64,000 bases of DNA from Geobacter sp. AOG2. GTDB lineage: Bacteria; Desulfobacterota; Desulfuromonadia; Geobacterales; Pseudopelobacteraceae. The stretch lies in the NCBI RefSeq assembly GCF_019972295.1, contig NZ_BLJA01000001.1, forward strand, positions 91,903 to 155,902, written 5' to 3'. The notes under the pieces were generated by a model. It worked only from the letters and a program-made list of their open reading frames with translations, was not told the DNA's origin and ran no database searches. Numbering within the stretch: position 1 is the stretch's first letter; every line of letters starts with the position of its first letter. Made by a program: the position numbers and the translations under genes. Below, in pieces: positions 1 to 8,957 of the stretch.

Positions 1-643
1 CCTGGTCTGTTTCCCGGTCCTGAAGATAACCCCGCCGCCGATGCCGTCGGACGCCTTTACCCTGGGCCTTCTGGCCTTGAGCGAGGTGGCGGTCGGGCTC
101 ACGCTGGCGTTTGTCGCCCAGATGGTCTTCAGCGCGGTCGAGTTCAGCGGCCAGATCATCGGTATGCAAATGGGACTGACGATCTCCTCGATCCTCGATC
201 CCACCCGGGGCACCCAGGTCCAGCTCATGTCCGTGCTGCAGAGCCTGTTTGCGACGCTGCTTTTCCTGGCTCTCGACGTCCATCACGTGTTCATCCGCGC
301 CATCGTCGAAAGTTTCCGCATAATCCCCATCGGCGGCTGGCACGTTTCGGGTCAACTGGTTTCCTTTCTGGTCCAGCGCACCTCCGACATCTTCGTGCTC
401 GGCATCCGTCTGGCAGCCCCCGTGATGGTATCGCTCCTTTTGGCCACCGTGGCCCTGGGCATCATGGCGCGCGCTTTTCCGCAGATGAATATCTTCATCG
501 TCAGCATGCCGCTCAACATCGGTCTCGGTTTTTTGATCATGGGCGGGACGCTGATGATCTTCTTTCACGTCCTGGAAGTGGCATTCGGTAATCTGAACGG
601 ACAGATCGGCACCCTTTTCAGATTGATGGCAAAGGGGGGATGA
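1..643 (+). CDS. fliR: FliR, flagellar export gate protein (5' truncated by window edge)
   Basis: Inner-membrane component of the flagellar type III export gate, working with FliP, FliQ, FlhA and FlhB. The reading frame is open from base 2, so the N-terminal roughly 50 residues lie outside the window; 213 residues are visible against about 260 for the family. Visible are hydrophobic helices with the family motif around VEFSGQIIGMQMG, followed by LDPTRGTQ. The next gene is flhB, as expected for a fliR-flhB-flhA export cluster. The stop TGA (641-643) lies inside the flhB ribosome-binding region. Confidence 0.95.
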   Translation, partial: LVCFPVLKITPPPMPSDAFTLGLLALSEVAVGLTLAFVAQMVFSAVEFSGQIIGMQMGLTISSILDPTRGTQVQLMSVLQSLFATLLFLALDVHHVFIRAIVESFRIIPIGGWHVSGQLVSFLVQRTSDIFVLGIRLAAPVMVSLLLATVALGIMARAFPQMNIFIVSMPLNIGLGFLIMGGTLMIFFHVLEVAFGNLNGQIGTLFRLMAKGG

Positions 644-646
644 CGT

Positions 647-1720
647 CTGGGGGAAGATTCCGACAAACACTCCAAAACAGAACAGCCCACAGCAAAAAAG
701 CTTAGCGAGGCACGGAAAAAAGGAGCGCCGCCCAAAAGCCAGGTGCTCACCTCGTCGCTGACCCTCCTGGCCGGGATCGTCAGCGTGTATATCTTCGGCA
801 GCTACATGATGGAGGGCCTGAAAAAGAACATGGTGGCGGTCCTCAGCACCATGGGCAACTTCGAGCTGACCGAGTCCAACATGTACACCCTCTCGCTCAA
901 GCTCTTTGCGCTGATCATCATGCTGCTCGCGCCCCTGGTTATCACCGTCATCGTAACGGCGATAATGGCGAATATCATCCAGGACAACGGGCAGTTCACG
1001 TTCAATACCGAGCGCCTCGAATTCGACTTCACGAAGCTCAACCCGAAAAACGGCATCGGCAAGATCTTTAACCGGGATGCGCTGATGGAGATGGTGAAGT
1101 CGTTCCTCAAGCTCCTGGTGGTGGGCTACATAACGTATCGGGTGATGAGGGACGAAAGCCAGAACATCGCTTTTCTGGCCGAGGCCGACATAGAAACGAT
1201 CATCAATTATGTGGGCCACATAGCGTTCAACATCATCACCCACGCCTGCGGCGTCCTGATCGTGCTGGGCGTTCTGGACCTGATGTACGTGAAGTGGCGC
1301 TACATCGACAACCTCAAGATGACCAAGCAGGAGGTCAAGGAAGAGGCGAAGGAGCACGACCTGCCGCCGGAAGTAAAGGGCAGGATCAAGAAGATGCAGT
1401 TCCAGATGGCGCGGCGCCGGATGATCAAGATCGTCCCGACCGCCGATGTCGTCATCACCAACCCGACCCACTATGCCGTGGCTCTCAGGTACGAACGGGA
1501 GCGGATGCTCGCCCCGGTCGTCATCGCCAAGGGGGCCGACGTGATGGCCCAGGCCATCAAGAAGATCGCCCGGGAACATAAGGTCGTCCTGGTGGAAAAC
1601 CGGTTTCTGGCGCGCGAGCTCTATGACCAGGTGGATGAGAACGAGCCGATCCCCGAGTCGCTCTATGCCGCGGTTGCGGAGGTCCTGGCCTACGTGTATC
1701 GCCTCAAGGGCAAGATGTGA
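647..1720 (+). CDS. flhB: FlhB, flagellar export substrate-specificity switch
   Basis: Membrane component of the flagellar export apparatus whose cytoplasmic domain autocleaves at Asn-Pro-Thr-His to switch export from rod/hook to filament substrates. The NPTH motif is intact (near 1460-1472), after four N-terminal membrane segments. The conserved N-terminus (EDSDKHSKTEQPTAKK, then EARKKG) is encoded from about 653, but the first ATG/GTG/TTG in this frame is GTG 743, which would remove it. I place the start at CTG 647, 7 nt after the purine run at 633-639, giving 357 aa, normal for FlhB. An ATG at 640 overlaps the fliR stop (ATGA) but is one base out of frame across a five-G run, so a one-base indel is a real alternative. 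Confidence 0.88.
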   Translation: MGEDSDKHSKTEQPTAKKLSEARKKGAPPKSQVLTSSLTLLAGIVSVYIFGSYMMEGLKKNMVAVLSTMGNFELTESNMYTLSLKLFALIIMLLAPLVITVIVTAIMANIIQDNGQFTFNTERLEFDFTKLNPKNGIGKIFNRDALMEMVKSFLKLLVVGYITYRVMRDESQNIAFLAEADIETIINYVGHIAFNIITHACGVLIVLGVLDLMYVKWRYIDNLKMTKQEVKEEAKEHDLPPEVKGRIKKMQFQMARRRMIKIVPTADVVITNPTHYAVALRYERERMLAPVVIAKGADVMAQAIKKIAREHKVVLVENRFLARELYDQVDENEPIPESLYAAVAEVLAYVYRLKGKM

Positions 1721-1862
1721 CGCCGGCCCGGCTCCGGGAATTATGTCAATAATATGACAATTTCAAGGATTTGACTCGCGGGATTCGTGGCGGCCGAGCC
1801 GCCTTATAGCTACTCCCGCAGGTTGTATAGGCTGCCGGGCGCCGCCTTGCGGGGTGTTTTGC

Positions 1863-1877
1863 GGCACAAAAAATGCA
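1863..1877 (+). promoter_or_regulatory. Candidate sigma-54 promoter upstream of flhA
   Basis: The sequence GGCACAAAAAATGCA has GG at 1863-1864 and GC at 1875-1876, exactly the 12-base register of the RpoN -24/-12 consensus (TGGCAC-N5-TTGC). It lies 55 bases before the flhA ATG in a 211-bp gap, the longest gap in the export block. Sigma-54 control of flagellar genes is common in this class. Start-site mapping would be needed to confirm it. Confidence 0.55.
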
Positions 1878-1931
1878 TAATAGATGTGAATTTTTTAGTT
1901 TCCCCCGAAAGAAAACGGTAACGGACCAGCC

Positions 1932-4016
1932 ATGGCAAACGGAACAACCGAAGCAATAGAATTACAGGGCTTCCGCAAGAATTCGGATATCTATGTGGCG
2001 ATCGCCCTGATCGGCGTGCTTTCGCTGATGATCATCCCGTTGCCGGCATTCATCCTGGACCTGTTTCTGGCGACCAACATCACCATTGCCCTTTCCATCC
2101 TGCTGGTGTGCCTCTATACGCAACATGCGCTGGATTTTTCCGTGTTCCCCTCCGTCCTGCTGGTCACCACGCTGTTCCGCCTGGCCCTCAATATCGCTTC
2201 GACCCGCCTGATCCTGCTGCACGGCAGCGAGGGTGTCGAAGCGGCCGGGGCGGTCATCAAGGCCTTCGGCCAGTTCGTGGTCGGGGGGAATTATATCGTT
2301 GGGGCCGTCATCTTCCTGATCCTGGTGATCATCAACTTCGTGGTCATCACCAAGGGCGCCGGTCGCGTGGCCGAGGTCACGGCCCGCTTCACCCTGGATG
2401 CCATGCCGGGCAAGCAGATGGCCATCGATGCCGACCTGTCGGCCGGCATGATCACCGAAAAAGAGGCCAGGGCGCGGCGGACCAAGATCTCCCGTGAAGC
2501 CGATTTTTACGGCTCCATGGACGGCGCCAGCAAGTTCGTCCGCGGCGATGCCGTGGCCGGCATCCTGATCGTCATGGTCAATATCTTCGGCGGCTTGATC
2601 ATCGGTGTCTGGCAGCAGGGGATGCCGCTCCAGGCCGCCCTGACCAATTACACCCTGCTGACCATCGGCGAAGGCCTGGTGGCCCAGATCCCGGCCCTGA
2701 TCATCTCCACCGCCGCCGGCATCATCGTGACCCGCTCCGCCGACGAAAACAACTTCGGCGTCGAGATTACCGGGCAATTCATGAACTACCCCAAGGCGTT
2801 CTACGTCTCTTCGGGGGTGCTGTTCCTGTTCGCCCTGATCCCCGGTCTGCCGCACTTCGCCTTCCTGCTGCTCTCGGGCGCGACCTTCCTGGTCGGCAAG
2901 ATGGCGCGGGAGAAGGCCCAGGTCGTCGAAGAGGCCGGCCTGCCCGAAACCGCCGGCGGCGAAGAGTCCATCGACCAGGCTTCGGCGATCCGGCCGGTGG
3001 ACGTGCTGGAACTGGAGGTCGGTTACGGCCTGGTCCCCATGGTGGACGCCTCCCAGGACGGGGAACTCCTGGAGCGCATCCGTTCGATCCGCCGCCAGTA
3101 TGCCCAGAAGATGGGCTTTGTCGTGCCCCCCATCCATATCCACGACAACCTCCAGCTCAGGCCGTACGAGTACAACCTGCTCATCCGGGGAGCCCGCGTC
3201 GGCGGCAGCGAATTGACCGGCCAGTATCTGGCGATGGATTCGGGCGCGGTGACCGCCGCCTTGCCGGGAAACAGCACCAAGGAGCCGGTTTTCGGGTTGC
3301 CGGCGGTCTGGATCCGTTCCGAGGACCGCGATCAGGCCCAGGTCAGCGGTTATACCGTCGTCGACAGCACCACGGTGGTGGCGACGCATATCAGCGAGAT
3401 CATAAAACGCTACGCCCACGAGCTGGTGGGGCGCCAGGAACTCCAGCAACTGCTGGATAATGTCGCGGTCAGCGCCCCCAAGGTCGTGGAAGACCTGATC
3501 CCCAACCAGCTCAACCTGGGGACGGTGCTGCGGGTAGTCAAGAGCCTGCTCAAGGAAGGGGTTTCCATCCGGGATTTGCGTACCATCCTGGAGTCGCTGG
3601 CGGATTACGCCGGTCTTACCAAGGACCCTGACGTCCTGACCGAGTTCGTGCGCCAGGGGCTGGGCCGTTTCATCGTCGATCAATACAAGCTGGACGACGA
3701 TACGCTCTATCTGATAGCCTTGGACCGCGGGGTGGAGGATATCATCGCCGAAGCCATCCAGCCGTCGGACCAGGGGAGTTTCCTGGCGATCGAACCCAAC
3801 GTGGCCCAGCAGATCATTACCACCATCCGCACCATGGCGGACCGTTTCGGCTCGAGCGGCGCCCAGCCGGTGCTGCTGGCGTCCCCGACCATCCGCCGGC
3901 ATGTCAGAAAGCTTATCGAACGGTTCGTGCCGCACATGGCGGTGCTTTCCCACAATGAAATTCCGCAGAACATCAAAATCCAGTCACTAGGAGTGGTGAG
4001 CGTCAATGCTGGTTAA
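1932..4016 (+). CDS. flhA: FlhA, flagellar export gate/chaperone-docking protein
   Basis: A 694-aa export-gate protein, full length for the family. The N-terminal ~330 residues contain about eight membrane helices plus the FHIPEP-family signature (RVAEVTARFTLDAMPGKQMA, near residue 150). The C-terminal ~350 residues form the cytosolic ring domain that docks chaperone-substrate complexes. The gene follows a 211-bp gap with a sigma-54-like promoter and overlaps flhF by 11 bp, so flhA starts a new transcription unit that probably runs through fliA. Confidence 0.97.
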   Translation: MANGTTEAIELQGFRKNSDIYVAIALIGVLSLMIIPLPAFILDLFLATNITIALSILLVCLYTQHALDFSVFPSVLLVTTLFRLALNIASTRLILLHGSEGVEAAGAVIKAFGQFVVGGNYIVGAVIFLILVIINFVVITKGAGRVAEVTARFTLDAMPGKQMAIDADLSAGMITEKEARARRTKISREADFYGSMDGASKFVRGDAVAGILIVMVNIFGGLIIGVWQQGMPLQAALTNYTLLTIGEGLVAQIPALIISTAAGIIVTRSADENNFGVEITGQFMNYPKAFYVSSGVLFLFALIPGLPHFAFLLLSGATFLVGKMAREKAQVVEEAGLPETAGGEESIDQASAIRPVDVLELEVGYGLVPMVDASQDGELLERIRSIRRQYAQKMGFVVPPIHIHDNLQLRPYEYNLLIRGARVGGSELTGQYLAMDSGAVTAALPGNSTKEPVFGLPAVWIRSEDRDQAQVSGYTVVDSTTVVATHISEIIKRYAHELVGRQELQQLLDNVAVSAPKVVEDLIPNQLNLGTVLRVVKSLLKEGVSIRDLRTILESLADYAGLTKDPDVLTEFVRQGLGRFIVDQYKLDDDTLYLIALDRGVEDIIAEAIQPSDQGSFLAIEPNVAQQIITTIRTMADRFGSSGAQPVLLASPTIRRHVRKLIERFVPHMAVLSHNEIPQNIKIQSLGVVSVNAG

Positions 4017-5337
4017 GACCTTTCAAGCAGCGAGTATGGCCGAGGCGCTCCGCATGGTTAAAGCCGAACTCGGCCCGGATGCCATGATCCTGTCGACCAA
4101 GAAGGAAAACACCGGCGGGATTCTCGGGTTTTTCAGCAAATCGGTGTATCGCGTGACCGCCGCGATCGATCCGGTGCAGAAACAGGCCCCGCCACCCCCG
4201 CCGGCGGCGTATGGAACCCAGCGTCCCCGGCCGGAGCGGGAGCGGACGGCAAAAGAGGAGTTGGAAAGCTCCATGTTCGCGCCGTTGGCCCGGGAGCTTA
4301 AAGAGTTGCGGGAGAAGGTCGACGCCCTCTCCCGGCGCGAAGTGGATGCCGGCAAGCCCGGCAGGGAGGAAAGCCGGGAAGAGACGCAGCCGCTCGGTTT
4401 CAACCTCAAGAACGTGCCCCGCGAGGATCTGGAGGAGATCAAGAAACTCCTGCTCAATACCCTGGCCAAGAGCCAGGAAGGAGGGGCCAAGACGGTGCAG
4501 TGGCCCAATGCGTCGGAACCGTCCCCGGCGGAGCCGCAGTCCGGCCTGGACCTCCTGCCGGAGGATTCGCCACTGGCCCGGGAGTTGGTCCAATCCGGTA
4601 TTTCCACGGACCTGATCAGAAGGATCCTCGATACCCTCAGCGCCTTGCCGGCCGATGACGGCGGCCAGAACCTCAAAAGCCGCCTGGGGACCACATTCTC
4701 GAAACTGATCAAATTTGCCGGCACCCTCAAGATGCGCAAGAACTCTCCCCGCATCATTGCCCTGGTGGGGCCGACCGGCGTCGGCAAGACCACCACCACC
4801 GCCAAGTTGGCCGCCATGTACGCCTTGAACCGGGGCAACAAGGTGGCGCTGATCACCATGGATATCTTTCGCGTGGGCGCGGTGGAACAACTCAAAACCT
4901 ATTCCCGCATCATGGGGATCCCGCTGGAGGTGGCGTCCACCCCCAAAGAGCTGGAAAAGGCCGTGGAGAAACATTCCGCCTGCGACCTGATCTTCATCGA
5001 TACGGCCGGCAGAAGCCACAAGGACAAAGAGAAGCTGGACGAGATGAAGAATTTTCTCGACAACAAGATCCCCATCGAGGTCTATCTGTGCCTCTCCGCC
5101 ACGACCAAGGACCGTGAGCTTGAAGAAATCCTCAACCGTTTCAAAATATTCCAGGTCAGCAAGGTGGTTTTTACCAAGATCGACGAGAGCGAGAGTTTTG
5201 GAAACATGGTCAACCTGTTGATGAAGGACAATCTGCAGATAGCCTACTTCACCACCGGGCAACGGGTGCCGGAGGATATCGAGGTGGCGACCTCCGCCAA
5301 ACTGGCCGATATGATCCTGCGGGAGGCTGCCGAATGA
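4006..5337 (+). CDS. flhF: FlhF, SRP-type GTPase for flagellar placement
   Basis: A 443-aa SRP/FtsY-related GTPase that sets the site (usually a pole) and start of flagellar assembly. Residues 1 to about 220 form the variable basic B region, rich in Pro, Glu and Arg. The NG domain follows with Walker A/G1 ALVGPTGVGKTTTTAKLAA, G3 DTAGRSHKD and G4 TKIDES. A Shine-Dalgarno AGGAG precedes ATG 4006 inside the end of flhA, and the stop overlaps fleN by 4 bp (ATGA). The adjacent fleN counteracts FlhF in number control. Confidence 0.96.
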   Translation: MLVKTFQAASMAEALRMVKAELGPDAMILSTKKENTGGILGFFSKSVYRVTAAIDPVQKQAPPPPPAAYGTQRPRPERERTAKEELESSMFAPLARELKELREKVDALSRREVDAGKPGREESREETQPLGFNLKNVPREDLEEIKKLLLNTLAKSQEGGAKTVQWPNASEPSPAEPQSGLDLLPEDSPLARELVQSGISTDLIRRILDTLSALPADDGGQNLKSRLGTTFSKLIKFAGTLKMRKNSPRIIALVGPTGVGKTTTTAKLAAMYALNRGNKVALITMDIFRVGAVEQLKTYSRIMGIPLEVASTPKELEKAVEKHSACDLIFIDTAGRSHKDKEKLDEMKNFLDNKIPIEVYLCLSATTKDRELEEILNRFKIFQVSKVVFTKIDESESFGNMVNLLMKDNLQIAYFTTGQRVPEDIEVATSAKLADMILREAAE

Positions 5338-6257
5338 GCATGGTAACCGGAATGGGCGATCAAGCCGACACCCTGCGCCAGATGGCTCGGCAGAACCGCA
5401 AAGATGCGACGCCCAAATCGGCTGCGGCCGGCGAAGACGAAGATCGCGGCATTCGCGTCATCTCGGTAACGAGCGGCAAAGGCGGCGTGGGCAAGAGCAA
5501 CGTGGTTTCCAATCTGGCCATGGCCCTGTCCGCCCAGGGCAAGCAGGTGCTGATCATCGATGCGGACCTGGGACTGGGGAACCTGGACGTGCTCCTGGGG
5601 CTCTCCCCCATGTATAACCTGAACAATGTGCTCAACGGCGAGAAGAGCATCAGCGACATCATTATCGAAGGCCCCGCCGGCATCAAGGTCATCCCGGCCG
5701 GGTCCGGCGTTCAGGAGGTGACCAGCCTGAGCCAGCACGACAAGCTGAAACTTCTGGACGAGCTGGACATGCTGGAAGAGCAGTTCGACATCATGATCGT
5801 GGATACCGAGGCCGGCATATCGGAAAATGTCACCTATTTCACCGTGGCGGCCCAGGAGATCATCGTCGTCGTCTCTCCCGAGCCGACCTCCATCACCGAT
5901 GTCTATGCCCTGATCAAGCTGCTGGCGACGCGTTATTCGGAGCATCACTTCAAGGTGCTGGTCAATATGGCCAAGGATAGCGAGGATGCCCTGGAGGTGT
6001 TCCGCAAACTGGCCAACGTGGCCGGTCGTTTTCTTGACATCTCCCTGGATTACCTGGGGTGCGTCGTCAAGGACGAAAAGGTGGTGGAGGCGGTCAGGCG
6101 GCAAAGGGCGGTATACGACCTGTTTCCCGAATCCGAGGCGGCCACCTGTTTCACCACGCTGGCACGGAGGGTCATCGAAAATACGCGCCAAACCAGGCTC
6201 AAGGGGAATATCCAGTTCTTTTTCCGACGGTTTCTCGATAATCCGACGGGCGACTGA
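5334..6257 (+). CDS. fleN: FleN/FlhG, MinD-like ATPase controlling flagellar number
   Basis: A 307-aa ParA/MinD-family ATPase. The deviant Walker A, TSGKGGVGKSNVVSNLAMAL, follows a ~40-residue N-terminal extension that in this family activates FlhF GTPase (the stretch around DQADTLRQMARQNR resembles the DQAxxLR activator helix). The switch region DADLGLGNLDVLLG and the lipid-binding-type C-terminal helix are also seen. It is translationally coupled to flhF and sits 3 bp before fliA. In polar flagellates FleN also represses the sigma-54 master regulator; that role here is inference. Confidence 0.94.
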   Translation: MSMVTGMGDQADTLRQMARQNRKDATPKSAAAGEDEDRGIRVISVTSGKGGVGKSNVVSNLAMALSAQGKQVLIIDADLGLGNLDVLLGLSPMYNLNNVLNGEKSISDIIIEGPAGIKVIPAGSGVQEVTSLSQHDKLKLLDELDMLEEQFDIMIVDTEAGISENVTYFTVAAQEIIVVVSPEPTSITDVYALIKLLATRYSEHHFKVLVNMAKDSEDALEVFRKLANVAGRFLDISLDYLGCVVKDEKVVEAVRRQRAVYDLFPESEAATCFTTLARRVIENTRQTRLKGNIQFFFRRFLDNPTGD

Positions 6258-6260
6258 GCC

Positions 6261-7010
6261 GTGGGCGCCGGCAAGCTACAAAGCCCCTACGCCGGGGCCG
6301 AACCGGCACTGCGCGATACGCTGATCATGGAAAACATGCCCATGGTCAAGTATCTGGTGGGGCGTATCGTCCCCCAACTCCCGCCGCATCTGGACCCGCA
6401 GGATTTGACGAGCGCGGCGGTGATTGGCCTGATAAATGCAGCGGATCGCTACGACCCTGCGCGGGGCGTGTTGTTCAAGACGTTCGCCGAACAGCACGTG
6501 CGTGGGGCCATCATCGACGAGTTGCGCTCCTACGATATTCTGAGCCGGTCCATGCGCGAGAAGTACAAGCGGCTGGAGCGGGAAGTAACGGTCCTGGAGC
6601 ACGCCCTGGGCAGGAACCCCACCAGTGAAGAGGTGGCCAAGGCCCTGTCCATAAGTCTCGACGAATACTTCGACTTATTGGACGATGTGCATGTACTCAC
6701 GTTCATCAGCCTGGACGATAGCTGGGAGGATGACGAGGGCAACTCGCTCTGCCTGGCGGACGTCCTGAGCGAGCCGACCGAAAGGAACCCGCAGCATCAG
6801 GTGATGAGGATGCAGCTGATCACGGCGCTGGGCGCCGCCATCGAAACGCTGCCGGACAAGGAGCGGCTGGCGGTGACGCTCTACTACAACGAGGGCATGA
6901 ACCTCAAGGAAATAGGTGCAACCGCGGGGTTGACCGAGTCGCGCATCTCGCAACTCCTCAGCCAGGCCATGATACGGCTGAAGGGGAAGTTGAAGCTTTA
7001 CCGGGATTAA
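6261..7010 (+). CDS. fliA: FliA, flagellar sigma-28 factor
   Basis: A 249-aa sigma factor of the FliA/WhiG class that directs late flagellar genes. Regions 2 (DPQDLTSAAVIGLINAADRYD), 3 (RNPTSEEVAKALSISLDEY) and 4 (LPDKERLAVTLYYNEGMNLK with a helix-turn-helix at TAGLTESRISQLLSQA) are all present. Translation starts at GTG 6261, 3 bp after fleN. No flgM-like anti-sigma gene is visible in the window. Confidence 0.95.
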   Translation: MGAGKLQSPYAGAEPALRDTLIMENMPMVKYLVGRIVPQLPPHLDPQDLTSAAVIGLINAADRYDPARGVLFKTFAEQHVRGAIIDELRSYDILSRSMREKYKRLEREVTVLEHALGRNPTSEEVAKALSISLDEYFDLLDDVHVLTFISLDDSWEDDEGNSLCLADVLSEPTERNPQHQVMRMQLITALGAAIETLPDKERLAVTLYYNEGMNLKEIGATAGLTESRISQLLSQAMIRLKGKLKLYRD

Positions 7011-7027
7011 GAGGTTTTGGAGAACTC

Positions 7028-7150
7028 AGGCTGTTCAAAAATAGTCAGATCGTCGCACCCGCAGAGAGCCCCGCGGAGGCGTAGCAGCGCTACGCCGCAC
7101 AAGGCGGCTTTCGAGGACGGCGGCGAGATGGCTGTTTTTCAACAACCTGC
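7028..7150 (-). repeat. MITE-like dispersed repeat, copy 1 (reverse)
   Basis: About 123 bp between fliA and flgF. Read on the - strand it starts AGGTTGTTGAAAAACAG and ends near CTGACTATTTTTGAACAGCC, with the central palindrome GGCGTAGCAGCGCTACGCC. The element's end abuts the flgF ribosome-binding site. Confidence 0.85.
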
Positions 7151-7165
7151 TAAAGGAGACTGTAT

Positions 7166-7900
7166 ATGAACAGTGGTATGTATTCGGCCCTCTCGGGCAA
7201 TATTGCGGCCATGAAGCGGATGGACATCATCAGCAACAATCTGGCCAACGTCAATACCCCTGGTTTCAAAAAAGACCAGATGTCCTTCGAGGGGATGCTC
7301 GCCAGCAGCACCACGCCGCCGGCGGTTCCCCAATCCAAGACGGCCGACCCGATCCTGCAAAAGGAAAACGTCTATATCGACTACAGCGCCGGGCCGGTCA
7401 GCCAGACCGGCAATGCCCTGGACCTGGCGATAGACGGCGACGGTTTCTTCACCGTCTCGACCCCCAGCGGGACCGCTTATACGCGGCAGGGCAATTTCCG
7501 GCTGACGGCGGACGGAACGTTGGTGACGACCGACGGTTTCCCGGTCATGGGCCAGGGAGGCGAGATCCGCCTGAAGGGCGGCAAGGTCGAGATAAACGCA
7601 AAGGGAGAGATCACGGTCGACGGCACCGCGGCGGGGGCCATCGCCATGGTGGATTTTCCCAAACCCTACAAGTTGACGAAGACGGCCAGCGCCCTGTTCG
7701 TGCCGTCCGATCCGCAGGCCACGCCCCAGGCGTCCAAGGCGGAGGTCCGCCAGGGGCATCTGGAGGGGGCCAATGTGGACCCGGTCAGCGAAATGGTCCA
7801 GATGATCGAAACCAACCGTTACTTCGATGCGTGCCAGAGGGTGATCCTGGGCTATGACGGTATGGCCAGCAAGGCCGCCAACGATCTGGGCAAGCTGTGA
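7166..7900 (+). CDS. flgF: FlgF, proximal-rod protein
   Basis: A 244-aa flagellar basal-body rod protein. The N-terminus MNSGMYSALSGNIAAMKRMD with [13 protein letters not shown] is the rod/hook family signature. The C-terminus (EMVQMIETNRYFDACQRVIL) is the conserved closing helix. AAAGGAG precedes ATG 7166. It stands directly before flgG, the usual flgF-flgG order; the shorter length and N-terminal pattern favour FlgF over FlgG. A repeat element begins at the base after its stop. Confidence 0.93.
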   Translation: MNSGMYSALSGNIAAMKRMDIISNNLANVNTPGFKKDQMSFEGMLASSTTPPAVPQSKTADPILQKENVYIDYSAGPVSQTGNALDLAIDGDGFFTVSTPSGTAYTRQGNFRLTADGTLVTTDGFPVMGQGGEIRLKGGKVEINAKGEITVDGTAAGAIAMVDFPKPYKLTKTASALFVPSDPQATPQASKAEVRQGHLEGANVDPVSEMVQMIETNRYFDACQRVILGYDGMASKAANDLGKL

Positions 7901-8022
7901 GGTTGTTGAAAAACAGCCATCAGGCCTTCGTCCTCGAAGGCCCTTTTGTGCGGCGTAGCGCTGCTACGCCTCCGCAGGGCCTTCTGCGGGTGCGACAATC
8001 TGACTGCTTTTGAACAACCTGG
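7901..8022 (+). repeat. MITE-like dispersed repeat, copy 2 (forward)
   Basis: About 122 bp starting at the base after the flgF stop codon, with left end GGTTGTTGAAAAACAGCC, central GGCGTAGCGCTGCTACGCC palindrome and right end TTTTGAACAACCT. It fills most of the flgF-flgG gap. Confidence 0.85.
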
Positions 8023-8072
8023 GTCCTACTATAAGAAATTCAATCACGTTATCGTAAAAAGGAGTCGAAACC

Positions 8073-8861
8073 ATGTTACGTGCCCTTTGGACAGCCGCTT
8101 CAGGCATGCAGAGCCAGCAGACGAATATCGACGTCATCGCCAACAACCTGGCCAACGTCAATACGACGGGGTTCAAGAAGAGCCGGGCCGATTTCCAGGA
8201 TCTGATGTACCAGAACCTGAAGACGACCGGTTCGCCGTCAACGAATACCACCCAGGTGCCGACCGGGATCCAGATCGGCCTCGGGACGCGTCTTGCCGCG
8301 GTCACCAAGCTGTTTACCTCCGGTGACTTCACCCAGACCGGCAACGACCTGGACATGGCCATCGAAGGCGACGGCTTCTTCCAGATCCAGATGCCCGACG
8401 GCACCACGGCCTATTCGCGGGCCGGCGCCTTCAAGAAGGACAGTACGGGACGTATCGTCACCTCCGACGGTTATCCCCTGCTCCCGGAGATCGTCATCCC
8501 GACCAACGCCACCAAGATCAGCATCGGTAACGACGGGACCGTGTCGGTGACCCAGGCCGGGCAGACCGCCCCCACAAACGTGGGAAACATCCAACTGGCC
8601 CAGTTCGCCAATCCGGCGGGGCTAGCAGCCCAGGGGAAGAACCTCTTCCTCCAGACGGACGCCTCCGGCAACGCCACCACCGGCACCCCCGGCCAGACCG
8701 GCATCGGGACCATCACCCAGGGATTCCTGGAGATGAGCAACGTCAATGTGGCGAGCGAGATGGTCAACATGATCGTCGGCCAACGGGCCTACGAGATCAA
8801 TTCCAAGGCGGTCCAGGCGTCCGACGAGATGTTGCAGACCGCTAACAATATGAAGAGATAG
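8073..8861 (+). CDS. flgG: FlgG, distal-rod protein
   Basis: A 262-aa rod protein, the standard FlgG length. It has the rod signature ([40 protein letters not shown]) and the conserved C-terminal helix [28 protein letters not shown] lies 9 bases before ATG 8073. flgA follows after a 96-bp gap. Confidence 0.97.
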   Translation: MLRALWTAASGMQSQQTNIDVIANNLANVNTTGFKKSRADFQDLMYQNLKTTGSPSTNTTQVPTGIQIGLGTRLAAVTKLFTSGDFTQTGNDLDMAIEGDGFFQIQMPDGTTAYSRAGAFKKDSTGRIVTSDGYPLLPEIVIPTNATKISIGNDGTVSVTQAGQTAPTNVGNIQLAQFANPAGLAAQGKNLFLQTDASGNATTGTPGQTGIGTITQGFLEMSNVNVASEMVNMIVGQRAYEINSKAVQASDEMLQTANNMKR

Positions 8862-8957
8862 CCGGGCTGGACAGCCGGTTACTTGATGGCTTCACGCCAT
8901 GCGTGGAGCTCGCGCGCACACGTTTTCGCGCCAACACCGCCGGACCCAAACAAACAT

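Noticed and set aside
1962..3953. Long open frame (663 codons) on the - strand opposite flhA
   Set aside because: Low-complexity Asp/Gly/His/Gln-rich translation, a known artefact opposite GC-rich genes; flhA is unambiguous.
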